A stretch of DNA of 64,000 nt from Clostridia bacterium (GTDB lineage: Bacteria > Bacillota > Clostridia > TANB77 > CAG-465): the NCBI GenBank assembly GCA_026415435.1, contig JAOAHC010000040.1, forward strand, positions 263,456 through 327,455. The letters run 5' to 3'. Numbering within the stretch: position 1 is the stretch's first letter; every line of letters starts with the position of its first letter. The notes under the pieces were generated by a model. The model ran no database searches. It was not told where the DNA came from and saw nothing but the letters and a program-made list of their open reading frames with translations. The position numbers were made by a program, and so were the translations under genes. This document shows positions 18,596-26,531 of the stretch, piece after piece.

Positions 18596-19343
18596 ACTTA
18601 TCACCTCTTTCATATTCCGAAAAATATCTTTTAAATTGACTACTTTCAAATACTTTTTTTGCAGTACCCTCACATACAATCTCTTTATCTAGTAAAATCA
18701 CATTATCTGCATATTCTAAAATAGGATTAAAATCATGTGATACCAATATTATAGCAATATCTTGTTCTTTTTTTAATTTATCTATAAGCTTATAAAACAA
18801 AGCAGTTCCTTTATTATCTATTCCTGATACTGGTTCATCCAACACTAATAACTGAGGGTTAGATATAGTTGCAAAAGCAAGTAATACTCTTTGAAGCTCA
18901 CCTCCAGATAATTCTCCCAGCTTTTTATTTATTAGCTCTGATGCTTCAAATTTCTCTAACTGTTCAAACACTAAATTATATGCATCTTTGGATTTAAATA
19001 TTGATAGTGATTTATTTGTAATATTTGATAAAAACAGATCATACACACTTGTTGGATTATGTCTTTCTATTCCAAGCTTTTGTGGAACGTATCCTATCTT
19101 TATCTTTTTGTTTTTACCATCCTTTTCATCGATAAATTCAATTGATCCCTCATGATTTATCTCACCAATTAATGCCTTTAACAAAGTAGTCTTTCCAGCA
19201 CCATTTCTTCCAATTATTACTGTTAAATGTCCACAATGTATATGTATATTAATATTTTTGATAATATATTCATTGTTTATTTTAACACTAATATTATTTA
19301 TTTTTGTACAACATCTTCTATTACAACTTTTACAGTTTTCCAT
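18579..19343 (-). CDS. znuC: Zinc/manganese ABC transporter ATPase (ZnuC type) with Cys-rich N-terminus
   Basis: Drives metal uptake. Walker A IIGRNGAGKTTLLKAL is near residue 41, the signature LSGGELQRVLLAFA near 145, Walker B LLVLDEP follows, and the switch His is in LVSHDF. It starts two bases after the znuA stop, with AAGGAGG inside the znuA end. The first 12 residues, MENCKSCNRRCC, hold four cysteines in a CxxCxxxCC pattern before the usual ATPase start. No alternative start removes them. Confidence 0.93.
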   Translation of the reverse strand: MENCKSCNRRCCTKINNISVKINNEYIIKNINIHIHCGHLTVIIGRNGAGKTTLLKALIGEINHEGSIEFIDEKDGKNKKIKIGYVPQKLGIERHNPTSVYDLFLSNITNKSLSIFKSKDAYNLVFEQLEKFEASELINKKLGELSGGELQRVLLAFATISNPQLLVLDEPVSGIDNKGTALFYKLIDKLKKEQDIAIILVSHDFNPILEYADNVILLDKEIVCEGTAKKVFESSQFKRYFSEYERGDKFASNI

Positions 19344-19344
19344 A

Positions 19345-20250
19345 TTACTTTAGAGCCTCCTTAAGCACTTCTAAATTTTTGTACATAGTATCTATATATG
19401 CATCTTTTTTATATTCTCCTGTTACACATGGGTCTAGAATATATATTTTTGCACCTGTTTCATTTGATATAACTTGAGCTGCATTTGCAGAATATTGTGG
19501 TTCTGCAAATAGAGCTTTTACTGAAAGACCATTTACTATATTTACTGTTTCAGCTACTTCACTAGCGCTTGGTTCAGTTCCAGGCTCTCTTTCAATTACT
19601 TTAACTATATTAAGATTAAATTCTTGAGCAAAATATGGAAATGCCTCATGAAAAGTTATAATATCCTTATTTGATATATTGCTAAGCTCATTTTTCATTG
19701 TATCTCTTAATAATTCTAACTTTGATACATAAATATTTGTATTTTCTGAAATTTTATTTGCATATTCAGGTAAAAACTTTCTTAGTTCATAGGATATATT
19801 TTTTACTTGACTTATATATTTTGTAGTACTAACCCAAATATGAGCATTCTCTTCATCATTTTCGTCTTTTACTAGTTCTATATTTTCACTTGAATCAATT
19901 ATTTTTAAATTTGGCTTATTGCCTATTACTTTATCTAAAAAACTCTCCATTGAAGCACCATTTACAATAAAAATATCAGCACTTTCAGCTAAAATCATTT
20001 CTTGTGGAGAAAGTTGATAATCATGTAAACACCCAGTAGTAGGTTGAGTCAAATTATTTAATTCTAGGTTATCAATTCCATCAACTATATTTAAAGCTGC
20101 TATATACATAGGATAGAAAGATGTAACTACTTTGGTTTTTTTATCTGATTTAGTAGTTTCACCATCATTATTAATATTGATAAATATTATAAATACAATG
20201 TAAACAACTACAAGTATTAGGATAGAGTATAATAATATATTTTTTTTCAT
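19345..20250 (-). CDS. znuA: Zinc-binding transport protein (ZnuA/AdcA type)
   Basis: Extracellular metal-binding receptor of the importer. One N-terminal hydrophobic helix without a lipobox Cys suggests an uncleaved anchor or secreted form, which is unusual because Gram-positive ZnuA proteins are mostly lipoproteins. Expected metal ligands are visible: His in CLHDYQLSPQ, His in ENAHIWVST, His in TFHEAFPYFAQ and the C-terminal Asp in ILDPCVTGE. EPGTEPSASE is the family motif. It is the first gene of znuACB, behind a consensus promoter and operator. Confidence 0.92.
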   Translation of the reverse strand: MKKNILLYSILILVVVYIVFIIFININNDGETTKSDKKTKVVTSFYPMYIAALNIVDGIDNLELNNLTQPTTGCLHDYQLSPQEMILAESADIFIVNGASMESFLDKVIGNKPNLKIIDSSENIELVKDENDEENAHIWVSTTKYISQVKNISYELRKFLPEYANKISENTNIYVSKLELLRDTMKNELSNISNKDIITFHEAFPYFAQEFNLNIVKVIEREPGTEPSASEVAETVNIVNGLSVKALFAEPQYSANAAQVISNETGAKIYILDPCVTGEYKKDAYIDTMYKNLEVLKEALK

Positions 20251-20267
20251 TTTAACAACCTCTTTTC

Positions 20268-20288
20268 AAATGCAAATCATTTGCATTT
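20268..20288 (-). promoter_or_regulatory. Fur-family (Zur-like) operator of the zinc operon
   Basis: TGCAAAT-C-ATTTGCA is a perfect 7-1-7 inverted repeat, extended to 21 bases (AAATGCAAATCATTTGCATTT). The 7-1-7 form is the hallmark of Fur, Zur and PerR boxes, though the half-site differs from the B. subtilis Zur box (TCGTAAT). It covers the expected transcription start, so bound repressor would block initiation. Confidence 0.75.
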
Positions 20289-20290
20289 TG

Positions 20291-20319
20291 ATTATATACA
20301 ATATATTATATTTTGTCAA
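20291..20319 (-). promoter_or_regulatory. Consensus sigma-A promoter of znuACB
   Basis: On the minus strand TTGACA (20319-20314), 17 bases, TATAAT (20296-20291). Both boxes match the consensus exactly, so the operon should be strong when derepressed. Confidence 0.88.
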
Positions 20320-20356
20320 CATTTATGGTAAAATTTTATAAATATACTGATTTAAA

Positions 20357-20397
20357 ACTAAAAAACTAGCCTATGTAATCTAACATAAGCCAGTTTA
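20357..20397 (-). terminator. Terminator of gpr
   Basis: On the minus strand AAACTGGCTTATGT, loop TAGATT, ACATAGGCTAGTTT, then TTTTAG. The stem is 14 bp with two mismatches. Confidence 0.75.
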
Positions 20398-20408
20398 AGT
20401 ATATTCTA

Positions 20409-21377
20409 TTATCTTTGTAAAGCCACATTTAAGCTACTTGCAATTATTTCTGATACTTTATCAATTATATCATCAATTTCTTTTGGAGTTACGATATAGT
20501 TTTCTGTATTTAGTACATTTGCTATCATATTATATCTATTATCTTGCTCCAATATATTAAATACTTTATCAGTATTTTTATCCTTTATATTTTCATTTAC
20601 GAATTCATCTATCTCTGTCTTTGCATTATTTATCATCTTATCAATAGCTTCATTTGTTATAGTCGCCATATCAACAACGGTTGGAACACCCAACGCTATT
20701 ACTGGTATATTTAATGTATCTTCATTTATTCCTTCTCTTGCATTTTTTACTCCCGCTCCAGGTGTTATACCTGTATTACTAAGCTGAATTGTCGTACCAA
20801 CCCTATCTACACTTTGAGAAGCTAAGCTGTCTATAACTACAACTATATCAGGTCTAGTTTTTTGTACAATAGAAAAAATTATCTCTGAGGTTTCAATACC
20901 TGTTGTACCAAGTACTCCAGGCGATATTGCACTTATTTCTCTCGTACCATCATCTATTAAATCTTTTGCAAATTTCAAAAGATGACGCGTAAGATCTAAG
21001 TTTTGGACAACTTTTGGCCCTAAAGCATCTGGTGTAACATATATATTTCCAAGACCGACTATAAGTACAGACTTTTTTTTATCTGTACCAACAAGTTCCG
21101 ATATTTCTTGCGCTACTTGAGCTATTACATCTTGTTTATCAGCTTCTTCCATATACTTTATATCGTGTATTTTCATAGTAACATATTTACCTATTTTTTT
21201 TGATACGGCCGTTGAACCATTTTCATTTAAAACATTTACTGTTGTAGTCAAAACATTATTATTTGACTTACTCTTTACTTCAACTCCATCTATTTCACTT
21301 AAATTATGAACTCTTTTATATGTATCGACTCTTTCATCTGCCATATCTGTTCTAAAATTTAAATAGCATTTATTCAT
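20409..21377 (-). CDS. gpr: Spore germination protease GPR
   Basis: Aspartic-type protease (family A25) that degrades small acid-soluble spore proteins when spores germinate. It has 322 residues, somewhat shorter than the ~370 of Bacillus GPR. Family motifs include FRTDMADE at the N-terminus, LIVGLGNIYVTPDALGP, ISPGVLGTTGIETSEI, VVVIDSLASQSVDRVGTTIQLSNTGI and GAGVKNAREGI. The start at 21377 has GAGGTG in front; longer in-frame starts do not. It shows that the organism makes endospores. Confidence 0.95.
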   Translation of the reverse strand: MNKCYLNFRTDMADERVDTYKRVHNLSEIDGVEVKSKSNNNVLTTTVNVLNENGSTAVSKKIGKYVTMKIHDIKYMEEADKQDVIAQVAQEISELVGTDKKKSVLIVGLGNIYVTPDALGPKVVQNLDLTRHLLKFAKDLIDDGTREISAISPGVLGTTGIETSEIIFSIVQKTRPDIVVVIDSLASQSVDRVGTTIQLSNTGITPGAGVKNAREGINEDTLNIPVIALGVPTVVDMATITNEAIDKMINNAKTEIDEFVNENIKDKNTDKVFNILEQDNRYNMIANVLNTENYIVTPKEIDDIIDKVSEIIASSLNVALQR

Positions 21378-21394
21378 AATATACACCTCATATA

Positions 21395-21424
21395 TATTAT
21401 GGATAAATGCTACCAAATTATTAC
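21395..21424 (-). promoter_or_regulatory. Possible forespore (sigma F/G) promoter of gpr
   Basis: On the minus strand CATAATA at 21401-21395 matches the -10 pattern of sigma F/G promoters. A weaker GTAAT at 21424-21420 lies 18 bases upstream. Forespore expression is what gpr needs, but the -35 match is poor. Confidence 0.35.
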
Positions 21425-21436
21425 ATTTATTATATC

Positions 21437-22369
21437 TTACATTAAACAAATTATCTTTTTTAGTCCAACTTCAAAATCAATTTCACCTTTTTTAGATGCT
21501 TCATCGTACTCATCAAATATATATATTAATTTTTTTAATTCATCTAATGAATATTTGTCACAAGATATACTTAAATTTCTATATACAAATGGATGTATCT
21601 GTAATGCAGTTGCTATATCTTTATTCCCCATTTGTTTCAAATATTTAATCATATACATTTGCTTTATCTGCTTATATAGCATAATTGATATTTTAACAAT
21701 TGGTTCTTTTAGCATTAAAATTTGATCTAACTCATTTAAAGCCTGTTTTTTATCTTTATTTATAACTTTATTTAAAACATCAAATATTTTTGCATTTAAT
21801 GTTTTTACACAAACCTTATCTACTATATCTTTTGTAACTTCACCTGTTTTTGTATAAGCTACAATCTTTTTTAATTCATTAATATTGTTTGTTTTATCTG
21901 TACCACATATTTGTACCATATATTCTGCATTTTCGTAAGATATGTTCAAGTTATATTGCTTTAATACTTGTATAATATAGCTAGTCATGGTTTTACTATC
22001 TAATGCTTCAAACTCAGTAACCTGTGCAGTTTTAGCTAATTCTTTATACTCACTAGTACGCTTATCTACTTCATCTTCCACAATAACTACTATAGTAGAG
22101 TCATTTACATTACTAAGCATTTTTTTAACATCAAACTTTAAATTAGTATTTTTAATTATAACTAGTTTTTCTTCTCCAAAAAACGTTATACTATCACATA
22201 TACTAAAAAGTTCTTGTATGTTTTCTTTAGTGATATAAAATAGATTAACACCTAATGTTAAGTTTTCAAACTTTCCTTTTATTTTTTCAATACTTTTATT
22301 TAAATCATACTTTTCTTCACCGTAGAAAAGATATATATTACTCTTTACTCCATTATTGTTTTTATCCAT
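21437..22369 (-). CDS. holA: DNA polymerase III delta subunit
   Basis: Clamp-loader subunit that opens the beta clamp. 310 residues with an N-terminal AAA+ like domain (YLFYGEEKYDLNKSI), the STIVVIVEDEVDKRT region and a C-terminal collar helix domain (KIFDVLNKVINKDKKQAL). The start at 22369 has GGAAG eight bases before it. It slightly overlaps the coding end of the upstream gene. It often sits near sporulation and comEC genes in Clostridia; here it is next to gpr. Confidence 0.88.
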   Translation of the reverse strand: MDKNNNGVKSNIYLFYGEEKYDLNKSIEKIKGKFENLTLGVNLFYITKENIQELFSICDSITFFGEEKLVIIKNTNLKFDVKKMLSNVNDSTIVVIVEDEVDKRTSEYKELAKTAQVTEFEALDSKTMTSYIIQVLKQYNLNISYENAEYMVQICGTDKTNNINELKKIVAYTKTGEVTKDIVDKVCVKTLNAKIFDVLNKVINKDKKQALNELDQILMLKEPIVKISIMLYKQIKQMYMIKYLKQMGNKDIATALQIHPFVYRNLSISCDKYSLDELKKLIYIFDEYDEASKKGEIDFEVGLKKIICLM

Positions 22370-22370
22370 G

Positions 22371-22742
22371 TTATTCACTTCCTTTAGCTAAAATATTTAT
22401 ATATTTAGCAGATGCTTGTACAGGATAACTTTCTGCTACTGGACCTTTAAATTCTACTTCAACTTTATCTCCTACCGATATATCTTCATAGCTATACTTT
22501 TTTGAATTCATAACAACTTTAGTATTTGAATCTAATCTAATAGAAGCCTTATCCACCATAGTACCAGGTTCCAAATTTCCTTCTACTAATATTATTACTC
22601 CATTTGAAATTTGAGATACATTTGTAACTGTTCCACGTATATCTACCTTCATAGAATTAAAACCTACTGTGTCATATAAAAGATATCCAGCTACAAATAG
22701 GATAATTATTATTCCTACTATTATTATTGTTTTTCTCATCAT
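22371..22742 (-). CDS. Small membrane-anchored protein with a beta-rich domain
   Basis: 123 residues. A hydrophobic N-terminal helix (TIIIVGIIIILFVAGYLLY) is followed by a domain with the pattern DIRGTVTNVSQISNGVIILVEG, SIRLDSNTKVV and DISVGDKVEVEFKGPV. This resembles small OB-like folds of secreted DUF proteins, but I cannot name the family. GAGGTG six bases before 22742 decides the start. It is coupled to holA at its 3' end. Confidence 0.65.
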   Translation of the reverse strand: MMRKTIIIVGIIIILFVAGYLLYDTVGFNSMKVDIRGTVTNVSQISNGVIILVEGNLEPGTMVDKASIRLDSNTKVVMNSKKYSYEDISVGDKVEVEFKGPVAESYPVQASAKYINILAKGSE

Positions 22743-22752
22743 AAATTTCACC

Positions 22753-24081
22753 TCACTTTCTTATATTATTTTTAAAGTTCTCTATTTCTTTAAGTGCTCT
22801 ATCACTTAGCATTTCATATTTTAATTTTTTATCTTTAATATTATTATTTATTTCTAGTGGTAATATAATTCCAAAATTAGCATTCATAGGTTGAAAATTT
22901 TTGTTTTCACTTGATATATATTTTGCAAGACTTCCAAGCATTGTAGTATCAGGAAAAACTATATCTTCATTATTTAATCTTGAAAGTATACTATATGCAA
23001 CCATCATTCCAGAAGCTGCAGATTCAACGTATCCTTCAACACCTGATATCTGACCAGCAAAATATATATTATTATTTTGCTTTAAGCAAAAATTTTGATT
23101 AAGAACTTTGCTAGAATTTATATATGTATTTCTATGCATAACTCCGTATCTTACTATATTAACATTTTCTAAGCCAGGTATATATTTTAATATTCTTTCT
23201 TGTTCTTTAAATTTTAAACTTGTTTGAAAGCCAACTAAATTATATAATGTTCCCTCTTTATTTTCGGCTCGAAGCTGTACAACTGCATACATTCTTTGAC
23301 CAGTTTTAGGATCATTTAATCCTACTGGTTTTAATGGTCCAAATAATAGAGTTTTCTCGCCTCTTTTAGCCATATGCTCTATCGGCATACAGTTTTCAAA
23401 AAGTACAAGTTTATCAAATTCATGTCTCTCTGCTTGTTCAGCATTTATTAATTCATTATAGAAAACTTCATATTGAGTCTTATTCATTGGTAAATTTAAA
23501 TAGTCACCACTACCTTCTTCACCATATCTATCCATTCTATATGCAATTTTCATATTTATACTATCTGCTGATATAATTGGTGCTGCAGCATCATAGAAAT
23601 ATAGACTTTCTTCTCCTAATAATTTTTGTATACTGCTAGAAAGTTTATCACTTGTAAGTGGTCCAGTTGCAATAACTGTTATACCTTCAAGATCACTAAT
23701 ATCTTCTATCTCTTTATCAATTACCTCTATATTATCATTTTCATATATTTTTTCAGTAATATATTTTGAAAAAGCATCTCTATCAACAGCTAGTGCTTGT
23801 CCTGCTTCTACCTTTGTGGCATATGCAGCCTCAACAAATAGACTTCCTAATATTTGCATCTCTTTTTTAAGCAAACCACAAGCATTAGTGGCTCTCTCTG
23901 ATTTTAAAGAATTACTACACACCAATTCAGCCAAATCATCACTTTTATGTGCCTCAGTTTTCTTTATTTTCTTCATTTCATATAGTTTTACTTTTATTCC
24001 ATTAGTTGCAAGTATATATGCACATTCGCATCCTGCAAGACCTGCTCCTATAATATTTACTGTATTTTGTTCTTTTAGCAT
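22753..24081 (-). CDS. trmFO: Folate-dependent tRNA (uracil-54) methyltransferase TrmFO
   Basis: Flavoenzyme that makes m5U54 in tRNA using methylenetetrahydrofolate. 442 residues, normal length. The FAD loop IIGAGLAGCECAYILA is at the N-terminus, and LVCSNSLKSERATNACGLLKKEM is diagnostic. Later come GPLTSDKL and the FAGQISGVEGYVESAASG motif. It heads a short minus-strand operon with the small membrane gene and holA. Confidence 0.96.
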   Translation of the reverse strand: MLKEQNTVNIIGAGLAGCECAYILATNGIKVKLYEMKKIKKTEAHKSDDLAELVCSNSLKSERATNACGLLKKEMQILGSLFVEAAYATKVEAGQALAVDRDAFSKYITEKIYENDNIEVIDKEIEDISDLEGITVIATGPLTSDKLSSSIQKLLGEESLYFYDAAAPIISADSINMKIAYRMDRYGEEGSGDYLNLPMNKTQYEVFYNELINAEQAERHEFDKLVLFENCMPIEHMAKRGEKTLLFGPLKPVGLNDPKTGQRMYAVVQLRAENKEGTLYNLVGFQTSLKFKEQERILKYIPGLENVNIVRYGVMHRNTYINSSKVLNQNFCLKQNNNIYFAGQISGVEGYVESAASGMMVAYSILSRLNNEDIVFPDTTMLGSLAKYISSENKNFQPMNANFGIILPLEINNNIKDKKLKYEMLSDRALKEIENFKNNIRK

Positions 24082-24179
24082 ATTACCCTCTTCTATTTAT
24101 CTACATAAATTCATATATATTGTACTATATTTAAAATACTTTTGCAAGGTTTATGCAAGTTTAATATAAGGAGTGAGCT

Positions 24180-25322
24180 ATGTTTTTAAATGAATATATA
24201 TTTTCATATAACGAAGTTTACAACACACTAAATAAGCTTATATTTTCTAGTAAATATAATAATATTTTTAGGAAAAAGTCACCCATAGGATATACTACGT
24301 TTGGATACCCTATTGAATACTATACTCTTGGAAATGGCAAGAAAAATATATTACTTATTGCAGCTACTCACGGCACTGAAGTTATAACGGTAACATTTAT
24401 ACTGAACTTTATACTTTGTGTAGTAAACAACAAAGAATACTATTCATTATTGGAAGATTATACTTTTCATATAATACCTATACTTAATCCTGAAGGATAT
24501 ATAATATCTACAAGTAATGTTTTAAGAAACATAAAAGGAATGAATTTATATGAACTTGAGTGTTATTCTAAAAAATATTTAGATTTATATAATCAAGATG
24601 ATTACAATGCTGAGCATTTAGAAGAAAAGTGCGATAAATTATATAAAAATCTTATGACTACGTCAACAGAATTTATATTAAACCACTCACTTAGAAATAG
24701 TGTTGAAAGCATTTTGAAAAGTACAGATTTAGATAGTAAAGTTCTTCCTATTTGGTCTTCTAATGGTATGGGTGTTGATCCAAATGCTAATTCAATACAT
24801 CAATTTGAAAATATGCTGGCTTTTAGAAAAAATCAAAAATATGGCAAATTACGATACAACGATATACGTGTAGATATTCCAAGTCCACATGCCTATCCGG
24901 GAGAAAATGTTTTTGATAAAAATGTTCCAGAAAACATTGCACTATATAACTTAGTTAAAAATTTGTATGATCAAAATCTACTAGCTTTTTTTTCTTACCA
25001 TTCAACTGGTGGTGAAATTTATGGTTATCCTGATGAAAATTTTACTTCAAAAAAACAGGTAGAATATAACATAAAATATATGAATGAATATGCAAAATGC
25101 ACTGGATATTCTTGTATAGACGAAAAATATAAATATGGTGTTATGGATTACTATAGAACGAAATTAGAATGTACTGTTACTCTAACTATAGAGCTCTCAA
25201 AATTAAATGCAAATCCTATTGGTCCCTTTGCTGATATACAAAATAATGTGTGTAGAGAAATTGATAATAATATTAAGGCAATCTTTCATACATTACAATG
25301 TTTAAACAAAACAAATCCCTAA
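24180..25322 (+). CDS. M14-family zinc carboxypeptidase
   Basis: Metallopeptidase of the carboxypeptidase A type, probably acting on cell-wall peptides like gamma-D-glutamyl-diamino acid peptidases. The zinc motif HGTE (ATHGTEVIT) is near residue 66, a later zinc His is in FFSYHSTGGEIYGYP, and the catalytic Glu is in VTLTIELSK. An insertion of about 80 residues lies between the first and second motifs. There is no signal peptide, so it is cytoplasmic or exported by another route. AAGGAG precedes the start. Confidence 0.85.
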   Translation: MFLNEYIFSYNEVYNTLNKLIFSSKYNNIFRKKSPIGYTTFGYPIEYYTLGNGKKNILLIAATHGTEVITVTFILNFILCVVNNKEYYSLLEDYTFHIIPILNPEGYIISTSNVLRNIKGMNLYELECYSKKYLDLYNQDDYNAEHLEEKCDKLYKNLMTTSTEFILNHSLRNSVESILKSTDLDSKVLPIWSSNGMGVDPNANSIHQFENMLAFRKNQKYGKLRYNDIRVDIPSPHAYPGENVFDKNVPENIALYNLVKNLYDQNLLAFFSYHSTGGEIYGYPDENFTSKKQVEYNIKYMNEYAKCTGYSCIDEKYKYGVMDYYRTKLECTVTLTIELSKLNANPIGPFADIQNNVCREIDNNIKAIFHTLQCLNKTNP

Positions 25323-25347
25323 GCATTAGCTTAGAGATTTATCTTTT
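25313..25347 (+). terminator. Terminator of the M14 peptidase gene
   Basis: AAATC-C-CTAAGC, loop ATTA, GCTTAG-A-GATTT, then CTTTTT. It overlaps the stop codon. Confidence 0.75.
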
Positions 25348-25724
25348 TAAGATTCTTCTTTCAATTCTTTGTATTCATCAGGAATTCTTTCTGAAAACAC
25401 AATTGCCATTTTATTTTCCAACAGAGGATAGTATAAAATAATTAATTTTACATATTCTTCATCGAGAATTATTTCGCAATCAATTCCATTGTCTATATAT
25501 TTATTTATGGTATTTTCATTTACTATCTTGCAGATTATTGAATCCGGAAGCATATTAACCTCACCTATCAAACTTTCAATCTGATCATAAATTGCACTGG
25601 CAAGTCCTTTTATTTTTACATATAGTTTCGCTTTTTCAGGATCATCAGCTACTTCCCGGCCTAAAATATCTTCTAGTTTTGTAATCTTTCCCTTCAAGAT
25701 ATCAATAACTTCATTGTTTTTCAT
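25347..25724 (-). CDS. Hypothetical protein, possibly acquired
   Basis: 125 residues, soluble, largely helical at the N-terminus (VIDILKGKITKLEDILGREVADDPEKAKLYVKIKG) and beta-rich later. I do not recognise the family. The start at 25724 is favoured because AGGAGG abuts the earlier ATG. It contains an in-frame CGG (Arg of LGREVADD), a codon otherwise missing from the surrounding core genes. With the next gene it may be a small acquired pair. Confidence 0.6.
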   Translation of the reverse strand: MKNNEVIDILKGKITKLEDILGREVADDPEKAKLYVKIKGLASAIYDQIESLIGEVNMLPDSIICKIVNENTINKYIDNGIDCEIILDEEYVKLIILYYPLLENKMAIVFSERIPDEYKELKEES

Positions 25725-25861
25725 AAAAAACATCCTCCTAAAACAAAATTGTTTTAAATTTATAATTATACTTAAATATATTATATCACGTCCTCGATTT
25801 TATGTCAACAAATCAACTCTGATAGTTATAATAATTTAGAATTTTGTAGTAATTATATACA

Positions 25862-25892
25862 AAAAAGTCACCCTTAATTAGAGTGACTTTTT
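25862..25892. terminator. Bidirectional terminator
   Basis: AAAAAGTCAC and GTGACTTTTT form the stem, with T residues on both strands. It lies just past the stop of the 173-residue protein gene. Confidence 0.75.
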
Positions 25893-25895
25893 AAA

Positions 25896-26417
25896 TTATA
25901 TTTGCAATAACTGATTATTAAATCCAAAAGGATCTTTAATATATTGGTCATGATAATCTTTGAAAAATTCATATTTTGAAAAAAGCTCAGCACAATCAGA
26001 TGCTACCACTGAAATGATTGTATACCCTAACTTTTCACTCAAAGGAATCGGAATTGCTATCATTATGGTAGGGTCAATAATATATTTCTCATCAATTCGA
26101 ATGAACCTATATTTTCCTTCCCTGTAGCTCTTTGTACCTCTCATAAAGCTGCAGTCACCAATAATAAGCTCTGCATTTTTTCCTGCTTTCCTATACGCCC
26201 TAACTAGATATCTTGCCGTCAGATCAGATCTCCCGATGTTCAAACCAAGTGCAAATATATCATACATAGTAGTAGGTTCACTTATGAGATTTTCTTCATC
26301 AATGAGTATTTCTTTTAGATTTTCTACATTGTCATCTGTCCAGAAACAACATGATTGTAGTCCTTCCAATCTTCCATCTAAAATTAACTTTTCCCGCAAA
26401 TTTTCACTTGGAAACAT
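25896..26417 (-). CDS. Hypothetical protein, possibly acquired
   Basis: 173 residues, cytoplasmic, not recognised. Notable stretches are SCCFWTDDN near residue 22, TARYLVRAYRKAGKNAELIIGDCSFMRG in the middle and RFIRIDEKYIIDPTIMIA. A Cys and an Asp in such spacing recall transglutaminase-like folds, but the match is too loose to claim. It uses an in-frame CGG at codon 8 (NLREK), unlike the core genes around it, which suggests transfer. It has its own terminator. Confidence 0.6.
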   Translation of the reverse strand: MFPSENLREKLILDGRLEGLQSCCFWTDDNVENLKEILIDEENLISEPTTMYDIFALGLNIGRSDLTARYLVRAYRKAGKNAELIIGDCSFMRGTKSYREGKYRFIRIDEKYIIDPTIMIAIPIPLSEKLGYTIISVVASDCAELFSKYEFFKDYHDQYIKDPFGFNNQLLQI

Positions 26418-26531
26418 TATAATTACCCCCTAAAATTTTTTCGTAATACTAATTTATTTTGCTATATTATATCAAATTATTAGGTTTTTGTAAAGTACTA
26501 TGTTAAAACAAGTTTAATTTTACATAACAAA

